The notes beneath the pieces are model-generated. The model was given only the letters and a program-made list of their open reading frames with translations. It ran no database searches and had not been told where the DNA came from. From NCBI GenBank assembly GCA_900319645.1, contig ONPG01000003.1:62001-126000 (forward strand): a stretch of 64,000 nucleotides of DNA, in the 5' to 3' direction. This stretch comes from an uncultured Bacteroidales bacterium (lineage in GTDB: Bacteria; Bacteroidota; Bacteroidia; Bacteroidales; Paludibacteraceae). Of this stretch, positions 1 through 9,762 are shown in pieces. The position numbers were made by a program, and so were the translations under genes. Within the stretch, counting starts at the first letter, position 1, and every line of letters starts with the position of its first letter.

Positions 1-603
1 TTGACCCGTATCAATTATATGGCTATTGCCCAATGTATCTATCTCGACTCCATCGCTATCCCTGCGGGAGTGACGGAGATCGGCGACCGTGCGTTCGAGG
101 ATTGCCGCAGTCTGGCGAAGGTGGAGTTTGCCGGCACCAACCTACAGCGTATCGGCGATTGGGCGTTCTACAACTGCCACGAGTTGAGCCAGATCAATCT
201 GCCGGAAGGCGTGACGGAGATTGGCAAGGCTGCTTTCTACGGCTGCGTTTACGCTAATCAGGCACATATCCCGGCTTCCGTACAGGCTATCGGCGACAAC
301 GCATTTGCCCTTTGCTCCAAGCTGTCGAAGATGATCGTAGATGCCGTCGTTCCGCCTACCGTGGAGGACAAGACCTTCTACGAGGTTTCTACCACCGCTC
401 CTGTCTATGTACCGGCTAACAGCGTCGAGGATTATAAGTCTCACCCTGTTTGGGGCAAGCTCAACATTATCGGCAACGCTCCGGAAGGAGTCGAGAATGT
501 ACAAAGTGACAACGTACAATGTACCAAGGTCATTGAGAACGGCGTTCTCTACTTGAAGTACAATGGAACAAAGTACAATGTACAAGGTACGCGCGTGAAA
601 TAA
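1..603 (+). CDS. BspA-type leucine-rich repeat surface protein, C-terminal part
   Basis: The frame is open at the left edge, so this is the end of a longer gene; the TTG at base 1 is not a convincing start. Residues about 17-110 hold three or four BspA/LRR_5 repeats with the pattern IP.GVTEIGDRAF..C, found in secreted adhesin-like proteins. After the repeats comes a linker and a C-terminal tail of about 35 residues (GVEN then KVIENGVLYL then YNVQGTRVK). A very similar tail ends the repeat protein at 36073, so it may be a sorting or anchoring signal. That is an inference, helped by a PorQ-like type IX secretion gene in this window. A terminator follows 27 nt after the stop. Confidence 0.8.
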   Translation: MTRINYMAIAQCIYLDSIAIPAGVTEIGDRAFEDCRSLAKVEFAGTNLQRIGDWAFYNCHELSQINLPEGVTEIGKAAFYGCVYANQAHIPASVQAIGDNAFALCSKLSKMIVDAVVPPTVEDKTFYEVSTTAPVYVPANSVEDYKSHPVWGKLNIIGNAPEGVENVQSDNVQCTKVIENGVLYLKYNGTKYNVQGTRVK

Positions 604-629
604 AGGAACCAACCAACAAGGTAAACACC

Positions 630-660
630 AAAAAATCGCTCTTCGGGGCGATTTTTTGTG
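630..660 (+). terminator. Rho-independent terminator with UUCG tetraloop
   Basis: A 10-bp perfect stem (AAAAAATCGC with GCGATTTTTT) is extended by a T-G and a C-G pair around a TTCG loop, and ends in a T run. It closes the LRR gene. The same hairpin recurs at 24866-24897. Confidence 0.85.
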
Positions 661-736
661 TTTTCGCCCCAAACGTCCCCAAAAAAATCAAAAAGAAATA
701 TATTTTCGATAATTTTAGACCAAAAGCATAAAAATA

Positions 737-768
737 TTTGCGTATGTGCAATTTTTGTCGTACCTTTG
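737..768 (+). promoter_or_regulatory. Bacteroidetes-type promoter of murI
   Basis: TTTG (737-740), exactly 20 nt, then TACCTTTG (761-768). The start codon lies 24 nt further on. Confidence 0.7.
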
Positions 769-792
769 CAGGCGAATAGACCAAGTACCGAA

Positions 793-1665
793 ATGAAGAT
801 TGGTGTTTTTGACAGCGGCTACGGCGGGTTGACTATCTTGGATGAGATCCGCAAGGTGTTGCCTGAGTACGACTACCTGTACTTGGGCGATAACGCCCGT
901 GCGCCGTACGGCACCCACTCGTTTGAGGTGATCTACAGCTACACCCTGCAGGCGGTGGAATACCTGTTCCGCCAAGGCTGCACGATCGTTATCCTTGCCT
1001 GCAACACCGCAAGCGCCAAAGCGCTGCGCACTATCCAGCAAAGAGACCTGCCGGGACGGTGGCGGCCGGGTGAGGGAGCTGCCATCAAGGAGATACGAAA
1101 CGTCTTAGGCGTGATCCGTCCGACGGTGGAGGTGGTGCCCTCGGTGACCCGGACGGGACACGTGGGCATACTCGCCACACCGGCTACGGTCAGCTCGGAG
1201 AGCTATATCATGGAGCTGGACAAGATGAGCGAAGGGCAAACAACAAAGATGGTAGTGAGCCAGCAGGCGTGCCCGATGTGGGTGCCTCTCATTGAGTCCG
1301 GCGAGCATCTGAACCCCGGAGCCGATTGGTTTATCGACAAATACCTGCGTGCGCTGATGGCACAGGATCCGCTTATCGACACGATCGTGTTGGGATGCAC
1401 CCACTATCCCTTGCTGCTGCCTAAGATCAGGAAATGGCTGACCTCCAACCGCCAAGGCAAGGAGATCAACGTGATCGCACAAGGCGGACTGGTAGCGGAG
1501 AGTCTGAAAGACTACCTGAACCGCCATCCCGAATACCGGACACAGTTGAGCAAAGGCGGCACGTGCCGGTATCTGACCACAGAAAACGCCGACCGCTTTG
1601 CGCAATCGGCGTCACTCTTTCTACAGGCTCCCGTTTCTGCGGAGCAGATTATCATTGACCATTGA
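793..1665 (+). CDS. murI: Glutamate racemase
   Basis: Interconverts L- and D-glutamate, giving D-glutamate for peptidoglycan. The start is the ATG after the promoter; the longer open frame upstream runs through promoter and leader. The 290-residue product shows the family marks: GVFDSGYGGL near the N-terminus (Asp7), the first catalytic cysteine in LACNTAS (Cys70) and the second in LGCTHYPLL (Cys202), the two-base racemisation pair. It is about 20 residues longer than usual, mostly from an insert around residues 85-100 rich in Arg and Gly. It stands alone; its stop faces the convergent efflux operon, with a short CTAACAG repeat between them. Confidence 0.95.
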   Translation: MKIGVFDSGYGGLTILDEIRKVLPEYDYLYLGDNARAPYGTHSFEVIYSYTLQAVEYLFRQGCTIVILACNTASAKALRTIQQRDLPGRWRPGEGAAIKEIRNVLGVIRPTVEVVPSVTRTGHVGILATPATVSSESYIMELDKMSEGQTTKMVVSQQACPMWVPLIESGEHLNPGADWFIDKYLRALMAQDPLIDTIVLGCTHYPLLLPKIRKWLTSNRQGKEINVIAQGGLVAESLKDYLNRHPEYRTQLSKGGTCRYLTTENADRFAQSASLFLQAPVSAEQIIIDH

Positions 1666-1733
1666 AGCTGATTGCTAACAGCTAACAGCCCAAAGCCTTA
1701 TTTCTTCTCCAGAGGAAGAACAATGAGTAATTT

Positions 1734-3137
1734 CTATTTGGATGTACCGCCGAGGGCGATATACAGTGCGATGAGTGCCTGCGAGCCTTCGAAGAGGTTC
1801 TCCACCTCATTGAGTTGCGCTTTCAGGAGCGATTCCTGCGCGGTGAGCACCTCGAGGTAGCTGGCTTTGCCCGCGTTCATCAGCTCGTGCGTGCCGGTGT
1901 AGGCGAGGTGGAGGACTGCCACCTGCCTTTTATAGATCAGGTCTTTGTCTTTCGCCACCTGGCAGTCCGCCAAAGCCTCGTTGACCTGGTTGCCGGCGTT
2001 GATAACCGTCTGAACGTACTGGTCGAGCTTGTCCTCCTGGCTGAGTTTGGCTATCTTGAGGTTGGCACGAAGCTTGCCCTGCGCGAAGATCGGCTGTACG
2101 AGCGAAGCTGCCGCTTTGAGCAGCAACGCACCCGGGTCGGCTATTATACCGCCGTTGTTGGTCCAACCTATCAGTCCCTGGAGCGAGAAAGAGGGATAGA
2201 AAGCCGCCTTGGCTGCAGCGGTGTTGTAGAACGCCTCCGCCAGTTGCTGGTCTGCCACGCGTACGTCGGGACGTTTCTCCAGCAGAAGCGCAGGCACGCC
2301 GGTGCTGAAACGGTCCGGCAACTCGAATGTCCCCCAGGCATTACGCTCCACGTGGCGCGGCGTCATTCGGAGCAGTTTGCACAACGCGTTCTCCGTTGCC
2401 AGGATATTGCGTTTGGTGTCAAGGATCTGGGTCTTGACGGTGAGGTTGGACGACTCCATCTGGTTGACCGCGGTCGAATAGGCTTTGCCGTTCTCCCAAA
2501 GGGCACGCTCCGTCTCCAGCGACACGTTCCAAAGGCTGTCCGTCAGGAGGAGGATCTCCAGCTCGCGGTCGAGGAGCAGGAGTCGGAAATAGTACTGCGC
2601 CACAGACGAGATAAGGTTCGCACGCGTAGCGTCACGCGTGTATTTTGCCTGCTCCAGCACCGCCTGCGCCTTGCGTTTCTGTACCGTCACCGAACCCGCT
2701 ATACCGATATTCCAATCGAGTTGGAGCGGAATATGATAGGTATAGGAAGCCGCTCCGAACGATCCGTTGGTGCCCATCGTCGAGGAGATAGACGCCTGCG
2801 GATTGAGCGTCAGCGAAGGCAGGTACGCCAGTTTGGCTGCCGTGAGCGAAGCCTGCGCCTGCTCTACCGCCACACGCGCTGCACGCAGATCGGTGTTGCG
2901 CACAAGCGCCGAGTCGATCAACGTCTGCAACAACGGATCACGGAAGAATTCACGCCAGCTGATATCGGCTATCGTGGCGCTATCCGCCATCGCTGCCTGT
3001 GCTATAGAGTCCCCGCTGCCGTACAAGTCGTCCGGCACCTCCGTCTGCGACTTGTATTTCCTATAAACGCCGCAGGACGAAAGCAATGTACTGAGGGACA
3101 GTGTACAAAGTACAATATATATTGAAAACCGTTTCAT
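1734..3137 (-). CDS. TolC-like outer membrane efflux lipoprotein (OprM/NodT type)
   Basis: Outer membrane channel of the RND pump encoded upstream. The chosen start gives MKRFSIYIV followed by a hydrophobic stretch and the lipobox LSSC, so the mature protein is lipid-anchored through this Cys. Earlier starts in the frame run into the end of the RND gene and give no signal peptide. 467 residues, the usual length, with two long OEP repeats (about 60-250 and 270-460) and the family sequence LLEKRPDVRVADQQL at the start of the second. It is the last gene of the leftward block, 28 nt after the RND gene; the spacer is made of degenerate TTCACATTT-like repeats. Confidence 0.9.
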   Translation of the reverse strand: MKRFSIYIVLCTLSLSTLLSSCGVYRKYKSQTEVPDDLYGSGDSIAQAAMADSATIADISWREFFRDPLLQTLIDSALVRNTDLRAARVAVEQAQASLTAAKLAYLPSLTLNPQASISSTMGTNGSFGAASYTYHIPLQLDWNIGIAGSVTVQKRKAQAVLEQAKYTRDATRANLISSVAQYYFRLLLLDRELEILLLTDSLWNVSLETERALWENGKAYSTAVNQMESSNLTVKTQILDTKRNILATENALCKLLRMTPRHVERNAWGTFELPDRFSTGVPALLLEKRPDVRVADQQLAEAFYNTAAAKAAFYPSFSLQGLIGWTNNGGIIADPGALLLKAAASLVQPIFAQGKLRANLKIAKLSQEDKLDQYVQTVINAGNQVNEALADCQVAKDKDLIYKRQVAVLHLAYTGTHELMNAGKASYLEVLTAQESLLKAQLNEVENLFEGSQALIALYIALGGTSK

Positions 3138-3165
3138 ATATTCACATTTACTCATTTTCACATTT

Positions 3166-6100
3166 TCACATTTGCTCATTTCCCGTTTGCTCATTCTGTG
3201 GTTTCGGGGCGCCGGAGAACTTCTCTTCGAGCGACTGGAAGACAATAAAGAACGCCGGAACGACAAAGACAAGCGCCAGCGTACCGATCGACATTCCGCC
3301 TACCACGCCGAGTGCGAGCGCACGGTTGCCGTTCGCACCGGCTCCGCCGGAGAAGACCAGCGGGAGCATTCCCACGATCATCGTCACCACGGTCATCAGA
3401 ATCGGGCGCAGACGTTCACGGCTCGCAACGAGTGCCGCCTCCACGATCGACAGACCCTGGGCACGACGCTCGGAAGCAAACTCAGTAATCAGAATAGCCG
3501 TCTTGGCAAGCAGTCCGATCAGCATAATCACACCTGTCTGGAGGTAGATATTGTTCTCCATTCCGGGCAGCCCCATCATAGCGCCTACCCACGAGAAGAG
3601 GAACGAACCCATCAAGCCGAACGGCACTGAGAGCAGAACGGCGAAAGGTGTGAACCACGAGTTGTAGAGCGAACCGAGGATAAGGTAGATCAGCACGATA
3701 CAAATGGCGTAGATCACCAGCGTCATATTGCTTTTCGAGCTCTCCTCCACCTCGCGCGACATCGATCCGTACTCGTAGGTGCAGTAGTTAGGCATTGCCG
3801 TTTTGAAGACCTCGGCGATTGCCTGATGCGCCTGCGACTCCGAATAGCCGTTGGCGGCGGTCACCGAGCAAGCGATAGACTGGATAAGGTTGAAACGCTT
3901 CTGCGAAGATGAACCTACCATTTCCTTCAGCGACACAAACTGAGACATCGGAGCCATCTTGCCCGACGAGACCTTGACGTATATATTGTGGAGCGACGAA
4001 GGATCCAGACGATACTCGGGAGCCGAACTCACCAGGATCTGATAGACCTTTCCGAACTGGTTGAAGTTGCCCACGTAGATACCTCCGCAGTAGGCTCCCA
4101 ACGTAGCGAGCACCTCCTGGGCGGTGGTACCGGCACGGTCACACTGGACAGGGTCAACCGACACCTCGTATTTGGGATAGCGCTCCGAATAGGTGGAGAT
4201 AGCCGAAGCAATCTCCGGCCGCTCACGCAGTTTGGCGAGGAAAGCGTCGGTCTTGCGCCCGAAATCGGTCATATCGCCGTCGCTCATATCCTGCACCTGC
4301 AAATCAATCGAGTTGGATGTACCGTAACCCGGTATCTGCGGCATCTGGAACGGGATAATATTGGCGTTTTTGATCGACTGGCAATCAAACCAGAAGCGAG
4401 CCATTACATTATCAATATAGTGCTCGAATCCCGGACGTTTCTCCCAGTTCTTGAGGCGCACGATCAGCGTCGAGAAACTGGAGCCGTAGGACGAGATCAT
4501 TCCGTAGCCGTTGCTGATTGAGTAGCTATCCAACTCGGGGATATTTTTCACTTTCTCCTCCACGCGCTTCATAATCTCTTCAGTCTCGTGAAGGGTTGAT
4601 CCTTCAGGCACCTGCACCTCGCACAGGAACACTCCCTGGTCCTCCTGCGGCACCAGACCGGAAGGCATAATCTTCATAAAGAGCACAAAGAGAACCGCTG
4701 CGCCCGCCAGGAGCACAAACGACACCCACGGACGGCGGATATAGACCTCGATGGCATTCTTGTATTTGGAGAGAATAGCGTTGTAGCTGGCTTCGTAGGC
4801 GATCTTGGTGTAGTAGTTTATACCCTTCCACCCCTTCTTCGCCTCATCGGGTTCCTCCTCGGGCCGCATCATCAGCGCACAGAGTGCCGGACAGAGCACC
4901 AACGCGCAGACGCAGGACAGACCTACCGACGACGCGATCGTGACACCGAACTGGGTGAAGAACGAACCGGAGGTACCGCTCATAAAAGTCACAGGGATAA
5001 ACACTGCCATAAAAACGAGCGTACACGAGATAACCGCTACCGACACCTCACTCATCGCCTCGCGCGTAGCCTGAACGGCTTTCTCCTTGGGAGAACCCTG
5101 CATCTTACCGCTCTCGAGCTTCGCCATCACCGCCTCGACGACGACGATAGCGTCATCGACCACCGTACCGATGGCCAGCACCAGAGCAAAGAGGGTCAAT
5201 ATGTTCAGCGAGAAACCTGCCACCTTCACCACGGCAAACGTACCTAACAGCGACACGATGATCGAGATAGACGGTATCAGGGTGGCTTTCCAGTTCTGGA
5301 GGAAGAAATAAACGACGATGATCACCAGCAGAATAGCGATCACAAGCGTCTCTACCACATTGTAGATAGCAGCAAAAAGGAAGTCGTTGGACGTCTGCAG
5401 AACCACGAACTCCAGTCCGGCAGGCAGCGTCGGTTTGAGTTGTTCGAACAGGTCCGAGATCTTCTCGTTCACCACGGTCGCGTTGGCTCCCGGAGCCTGA
5501 TTGATGATAAACGCCACGCCCGGTTTGCCATCCACCGTCGAGGTCATCGAGTAGCTCTTCGCGCCGATCTCGATATCCGCCACTTCGCGCAGATAAAGGA
5601 GCGTTCCGCCTTCGCCCGTACGGAGAATAATATCCTTGAACTCCTCCACGGATTTGAGCGTGCCCTTGTACTCCAGGGGGTACTGGTAGGCGTTCTCCGA
5701 CTGCTGGCCGAGCGTACCGGTCGAGGTGACGAACGACTGGCTGTTGATAGCCGCTGCCACATCGTTCGGCGTCAGACCGTACTGCGCCATCACGTCCGGC
5801 TTCAACCAGATTCGCAGGGCGTAGGTGTTACCCAGATTGATCATCTCGCCCACACCCGAGATACGCATCACACGGGGCTTCACGTTGATGTCGATATAGT
5901 TCGCAATAAAATCGGCGTCGTACCTGCCGTCGGAAGACTTGAGAGCTCCGATCTGCAGAATACTGTTCTGCATCTTGGTCACCGTCACACCGGTCTGAAG
6001 GACTGCGGCAGGCAGGAGCGCCTGCGCCTGCGTCACGCGGTTCTGTACGTTGACGGTGGCCATATCCGGGTCGGTGCCTTGCTTGAAATAAACCATAATG

Positions 6101-6366
6101 GTCACATTGCCGGTCGAGGAGGCGGTGGAGTTCATATAGGTCATATTCTCCACACCGTTGATCTGCTCCTCGAGGGGTTGGATCACGGATTTCATCACCG
6201 TGTTGGCGTCCGCGCCGCTATACGTTGCCGTTACCTGCACACTGGGAGGCGCGATGTTCGGGTATTGCTCTACAGGAAGAGTCTTCAAGCAGATAAAGCC
6301 GATCAGCACGATCACGATCGCAATCGCGCACGCCATTACATGCTTGGAAATAAAAATATTGTTCAT
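3166..6366 (-). CDS. RND multidrug efflux transporter, AcrB/HAE1 family
   Basis: Inner-membrane proton-driven drug pump of 1066 residues, full length for the family. It begins with the typical first helix (MNNIFISKHVMAC) and the PNIAPPSVQVTA porter-domain entry. The proton-relay aspartate pair lies in VVDDAIVVVEAV of TM4. Periplasmic porter and docking loops and the second six-helix half follow in order. It lies between the adaptor (18 nt upstream) and the outer membrane channel (28 nt downstream), so the tripartite pump is complete. Hydrophobic and amphiphilic drugs or bile compounds are the likely substrates from family knowledge; the sequence does not tell which. Confidence 0.95.
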   Translation of the reverse strand: MNNIFISKHVMACAIAIVIVLIGFICLKTLPVEQYPNIAPPSVQVTATYSGADANTVMKSVIQPLEEQINGVENMTYMNSTASSTGNVTIMVYFKQGTDPDMATVNVQNRVTQAQALLPAAVLQTGVTVTKMQNSILQIGALKSSDGRYDADFIANYIDINVKPRVMRISGVGEMINLGNTYALRIWLKPDVMAQYGLTPNDVAAAINSQSFVTSTGTLGQQSENAYQYPLEYKGTLKSVEEFKDIILRTGEGGTLLYLREVADIEIGAKSYSMTSTVDGKPGVAFIINQAPGANATVVNEKISDLFEQLKPTLPAGLEFVVLQTSNDFLFAAIYNVVETLVIAILLVIIVVYFFLQNWKATLIPSISIIVSLLGTFAVVKVAGFSLNILTLFALVLAIGTVVDDAIVVVEAVMAKLESGKMQGSPKEKAVQATREAMSEVSVAVISCTLVFMAVFIPVTFMSGTSGSFFTQFGVTIASSVGLSCVCALVLCPALCALMMRPEEEPDEAKKGWKGINYYTKIAYEASYNAILSKYKNAIEVYIRRPWVSFVLLAGAAVLFVLFMKIMPSGLVPQEDQGVFLCEVQVPEGSTLHETEEIMKRVEEKVKNIPELDSYSISNGYGMISSYGSSFSTLIVRLKNWEKRPGFEHYIDNVMARFWFDCQSIKNANIIPFQMPQIPGYGTSNSIDLQVQDMSDGDMTDFGRKTDAFLAKLRERPEIASAISTYSERYPKYEVSVDPVQCDRAGTTAQEVLATLGAYCGGIYVGNFNQFGKVYQILVSSAPEYRLDPSSLHNIYVKVSSGKMAPMSQFVSLKEMVGSSSQKRFNLIQSIACSVTAANGYSESQAHQAIAEVFKTAMPNYCTYEYGSMSREVEESSKSNMTLVIYAICIVLIYLILGSLYNSWFTPFAVLLSVPFGLMGSFLFSWVGAMMGLPGMENNIYLQTGVIMLIGLLAKTAILITEFASERRAQGLSIVEAALVASRERLRPILMTVVTMIVGMLPLVFSGGAGANGNRALALGVVGGMSIGTLALVFVVPAFFIVFQSLEEKFSGAPKPQNEQTGNEQM

Positions 6367-6384
6367 ATCCTTTCAGTTTTCACC

Positions 6385-7461
6385 TTAAAACAACACTTTC
6401 TGTCCTTCCACTACGTTGTTAGCCCCTTCGGTGACGATCACGTCGCCCACCTCCAGGCCCGAAGTGATAGCTATATTGCGCCCGTTGCTGAATCCGACGG
6501 CGGTGACGATTGTGCTGTAGGCGCAACTGTCCGCTCCGACTTTATACACAAGCGACTTGTCCTGCAAACGAACCACTGCATTCTGGGGCACGATGATCAC
6601 GTCCTTGATATCGATCGGCAGCACTACCGTTCCCTGAATACCGGAATAGAGAATCCCGTCGGGATTGGGGAACGTAGCCTTGCACGAGATCGAACCCGTC
6701 GCTTTGTCCACCGTTCCCGTCACGCTGGTGATACGTCCTTTGCGGTTGTACTCGTTTCCGTTCTTGAAGAGGAACGTCACGTCCGGGAAATTCTCCAGAG
6801 TAAGGTCGTCGTTTCCGCCTTCGTTACGCGACATCTCCGCCTCGCTCACCGAGAACTCGGCGTACATCTTGGCGTTGCCGCTGACCATCGTCAGGTAAGT
6901 GGAGGGAGACACCTGGTCACCGGCGGATAACGGAAGCGAGCCGATCACGCCGTCCACCGGAGAGGTAATCGTGCAATAACCCAGGTTCACACGCGCACGG
7001 TCGGCCGACGCTTTGGCTTGAGCCACCGAGGCTTTCTGCCTATTGTAGGTATTCTCCGCGTTGTCAAGCATATACTTGCTCACGATCCCCTTCTCGTAGA
7101 GGTTTTTGTTGCTCTCGTACTCGAGCAGGGCGCTGCTCTCCTGCGCTTTGCAAGCCAGCAGATTAGCCTCTGCTGCCTCCAGCTCCAACTGGGCGTCACG
7201 GCTGTCAATACGGAAAAGCACATCGCCTTTCCTTACCTGCTGGCCTTCGATGATACACACTTCCGTGAGCTGACCGCTCACCTGAGGCTTGATGGTCACG
7301 TCCTCCGTTCCTTTGAGCGAGGCGCTGAACTTCAGAGGAAGGGTCACGTCGCTCTTCACGATCGTCATCGTCTCGTAGGAGGTCTGGACAAACTCCTGGG
7401 TTTCCGTTGCGCAGGCAGCCAATAGAACAGCTGCCGCGAATAAAGAGATTGTTTTTTTCAT
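6385..7461 (-). CDS. RND efflux periplasmic adaptor, HlyD/AcrA family lipoprotein
   Basis: Links the RND pump to the outer membrane channel. The second Met of the open frame starts a lipoprotein signal (MKKTISLFAAAVLLAAC). The upstream extension of 11 codons would overlap the spacer and precede the signal. Lipoyl halves are seen at about residues 50-70 (IKPQVSGQLTEV) and 150-170 (ITSPVDGVIGS), with the coiled-coil hairpin between them. A beta-barrel and the membrane-proximal domain follow, ending in a typical EVGDVIVTEG. 358 residues, normal length. Confidence 0.92.
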   Translation of the reverse strand: MKKTISLFAAAVLLAACATETQEFVQTSYETMTIVKSDVTLPLKFSASLKGTEDVTIKPQVSGQLTEVCIIEGQQVRKGDVLFRIDSRDAQLELEAAEANLLACKAQESSALLEYESNKNLYEKGIVSKYMLDNAENTYNRQKASVAQAKASADRARVNLGYCTITSPVDGVIGSLPLSAGDQVSPSTYLTMVSGNAKMYAEFSVSEAEMSRNEGGNDDLTLENFPDVTFLFKNGNEYNRKGRITSVTGTVDKATGSISCKATFPNPDGILYSGIQGTVVLPIDIKDVIIVPQNAVVRLQDKSLVYKVGADSCAYSTIVTAVGFSNGRNIAITSGLEVGDVIVTEGANNVVEGQKVLF

Positions 7462-7490
7462 TTTTATGGTTGCTTGTTTGTTATTTTCTG

Positions 7491-8153
7491 TCAAAAGATA
7501 TACGACACGCCCGCCTGGATACCGACGGTGGTGTTATAGCGGTTGTCTTTTATCTGCATATAGGGTTTGACCTGGCTGATGAGGCTGTAGTAGCACCTGC
7601 CCTCGATATGTACAGCCCAGTGGGCAGCAGGGCAGTACTCGATACCCACGCCGCCGGCTATACCGAAGTCGGCTCGCTGGTCTTTGTCGCGGTTGAAAGC
7701 GTAAGGCTGGTCCAGCATTTCCACTTGGTCGCTCAGCGTGTTATAGATCGTGCCTTTGAGCCTTCCCGCCGCCCAGTAACCGGCATAGACACCTGCGTTG
7801 AGAAAACCGTGTACCTTCGTGCCGCCGAAACGGAACTGTGCCATCACAGGCAGGTGGATATAGGTGTTGTGAACGATATAGTTGGTGCCCGCATAGACGC
7901 CGGTCCGGTAGAAACGGTAGTTGCGCTCCGACGCTTCCAGCTCGGCTCTGACTCCCAGCCAGGAGAAGAAATCGTATTGGGTGAACACGGCTGCGTTCCA
8001 GCCCCAGGCTCCTGCGTAGTGGTAATCTGCCTGATAGTGGGTGTTGATCGTGTACCAGTTGTAGTCGCCGCCGCCCGAAACGCCTACACGCCACTGAGCC
8101 GAAAGGGTGCTGCTAAGAGCCAACGTACAAAGTATAAGTGTCAATCGTTTCAT
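7491..8153 (-). CDS. PorT-like outer membrane beta-barrel protein
   Basis: 220 residues with a cleavable signal (MKRLTLILCTLALSSTLSAQ) and alternating aromatic strands ending in Phe (AGVSYIF), as expected of an 8-stranded barrel of the PF13568 type. The function is unknown. It lies between the S41 peptidase gene (10 nt) and the adaptor gene (29 nt) of the efflux block, so it is probably co-transcribed and may serve the same stress response. Confidence 0.75.
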   Translation of the reverse strand: MKRLTLILCTLALSSTLSAQWRVGVSGGGDYNWYTINTHYQADYHYAGAWGWNAAVFTQYDFFSWLGVRAELEASERNYRFYRTGVYAGTNYIVHNTYIHLPVMAQFRFGGTKVHGFLNAGVYAGYWAAGRLKGTIYNTLSDQVEMLDQPYAFNRDKDQRADFGIAGGVGIEYCPAAHWAVHIEGRCYYSLISQVKPYMQIKDNRYNTTVGIQAGVSYIF

Positions 8154-8163
8154 AGTGCCGTTC

Positions 8164-9753
8164 TTATTGCTGGTGAATAAATTGGATAGCCGCCTCGAGC
8201 TGGTTATCGCGTCCGGTGATCTGGTAAAGCCCCAGGTCGAAAGGAACCTCTTTGTCGGGCGTTATTCCGATACCTTCGAGGATCTGCGGCTTGCCGTCTC
8301 CTTCCGTGTCGTACAATGCCACATACTTAGGCACGTATCCCCAGATAGCCGTCACGCCCTTCACGCCAAACGCACCCGAATAGGTCGCGCTGTACGTTTG
8401 CGGAGCTGTATTCAGCGCACTCAGACCGCCGTACGTACGTGTGCCCATCAGCGTTCCGTTAGGCATCGTCTTGACGCTCCACGACGTGTTCTCAGCCATA
8501 CTCACGGACCGCACGTTAGCCAGCACTACCACAGGCCTGTCGTCAACCACTTCGTGCGCATCCGGATAGGTGGGTATCTGAAAGGGTATCAGCGGACCGA
8601 AATCGTAACGTCCGATACCGTTCTTCGTGCGCAACGTACAAGGCGTGTACCCGCCCGAGGGCAGTAAGGCGCCGAGGATAAACTTCGAGTCGTTCAAGTA
8701 TCCGCCGTTGTTGTTGCGCACATCCACGATCACGCCGCCCAGCGTTCCGTTGGAGTGGTATTCCTGAATCGCGTCAAACCATAGATGCCACACGCGGATA
8801 ACCTCCTGCTGATAAGCATAATAAAGCGTCGTAGTGTCGGTGGTCTGCATACTCGGCTCAAGGTGAGCTGTCCACCCGAATCCCTCAAAACGCAGATACA
8901 TGATATTCCCCTTGAAGCGGGCTACGTACACGTCGCCCAGATCGTCTATCAGGATGCTTTCATCCACAGGCACAAGCTCTACGCCTATCACCGGACCGAG
9001 CGCCCTGTACGTATTACAAAACGTGTTATAGCCGGTAATGTCTGTATTCAGAAGATCCTGCAAAGGCGTAGTGTTACGGTAAACCTTGGCATTGTTTACC
9101 ATTTTCTCAACCTCCAGCCATGTATTCTGGATGGCCTCCGTGTTTTTGTACGGCTCCAACTCCGCCAGATAAGCCTCGCCTTGGGCAATCACACGGTCCA
9201 GTATCCCGTGCATAAACTGCCGGCACATGGCGGGACCGTCCACGGAATCCAACATCTCCGCGTGGCAGTCGCCTGCCAAAGAGGCATAAATGGTCGGATT
9301 AGTGATATACTTGCCGACCATGGCGTACTCCATTCCGCGTTCGCGTGCCACACGCGAGAAACCCGGCAGGATATAAATCGGACTATCCCAGTCTCTCATC
9401 TTGATCTGAATCGACAAGTGTCCGTCGTGCAACGAGTCCAGAAAACTCGAATACAAGGTCTTGACCGAATCACGGCTGGGCGCTTGTCGGGTCGTGTCGT
9501 CCAGCGCCTGGAACAAAGGCAGATACGTGTTATACACCTCGTCCCAGTCCACGCCGTGCTCCGCCTCGTAATCCCACACGCCGTAGTTCTCGTTCATTGC
9601 CGTCCACAGAGCCAGGAAGGTCGCCTCGTGACTCCTCCCCGTGTTATAGTAAGCCTGCGTGTCATTCTGTCCGTACGACAACAGCTCGTCGCCCGTCGCC
9701 CGGCACCCCAGCAGCATCACTACTGCCACAAAATATAATACTCCTTTTCTCAT
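8164..9753 (-). CDS. S41 family peptidase, lipoprotein
   Basis: 529 residues with a lipoprotein signal (MRKGVLYFVAVVMLLGC). The C-terminal half has the tail-specific protease fold: GGVIVDVRNNNGG is the conserved strand before the active site. VVVLANVRSVSMAENTSW holds the candidate nucleophile Ser in the place of the family's SxSAxE motif. The N-terminal half is a poorly conserved helical domain typical of Bacteroidetes S41 lipoproteins; no clear PDZ was picked out. It probably acts in the periplasm or at the cell surface. It starts 9 nt after the AraC gene, so both lie on one transcript. The substrate is unknown. Confidence 0.75.
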   Translation of the reverse strand: MRKGVLYFVAVVMLLGCRATGDELLSYGQNDTQAYYNTGRSHEATFLALWTAMNENYGVWDYEAEHGVDWDEVYNTYLPLFQALDDTTRQAPSRDSVKTLYSSFLDSLHDGHLSIQIKMRDWDSPIYILPGFSRVARERGMEYAMVGKYITNPTIYASLAGDCHAEMLDSVDGPAMCRQFMHGILDRVIAQGEAYLAELEPYKNTEAIQNTWLEVEKMVNNAKVYRNTTPLQDLLNTDITGYNTFCNTYRALGPVIGVELVPVDESILIDDLGDVYVARFKGNIMYLRFEGFGWTAHLEPSMQTTDTTTLYYAYQQEVIRVWHLWFDAIQEYHSNGTLGGVIVDVRNNNGGYLNDSKFILGALLPSGGYTPCTLRTKNGIGRYDFGPLIPFQIPTYPDAHEVVDDRPVVVLANVRSVSMAENTSWSVKTMPNGTLMGTRTYGGLSALNTAPQTYSATYSGAFGVKGVTAIWGYVPKYVALYDTEGDGKPQILEGIGITPDKEVPFDLGLYQITGRDNQLEAAIQFIHQQ

Positions 9754-9762
9754 CTATATATT

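Noticed and set aside
1815-3125. 436-codon open frame opposite the TolC-like gene
   Set aside because: Arg/His/Leu-rich composition typical of an antisense shadow; the opposite strand encodes a clear efflux protein.
5440-6930. 496-codon open frame opposite the RND and adaptor genes
   Set aside because: Spans the border of two real genes on the other strand and is Arg/His-rich with no domain.
8785-9738. 317-codon open frame opposite the S41 peptidase gene
   Set aside because: Shadow frame; composition and gene order favour the minus-strand peptidase.
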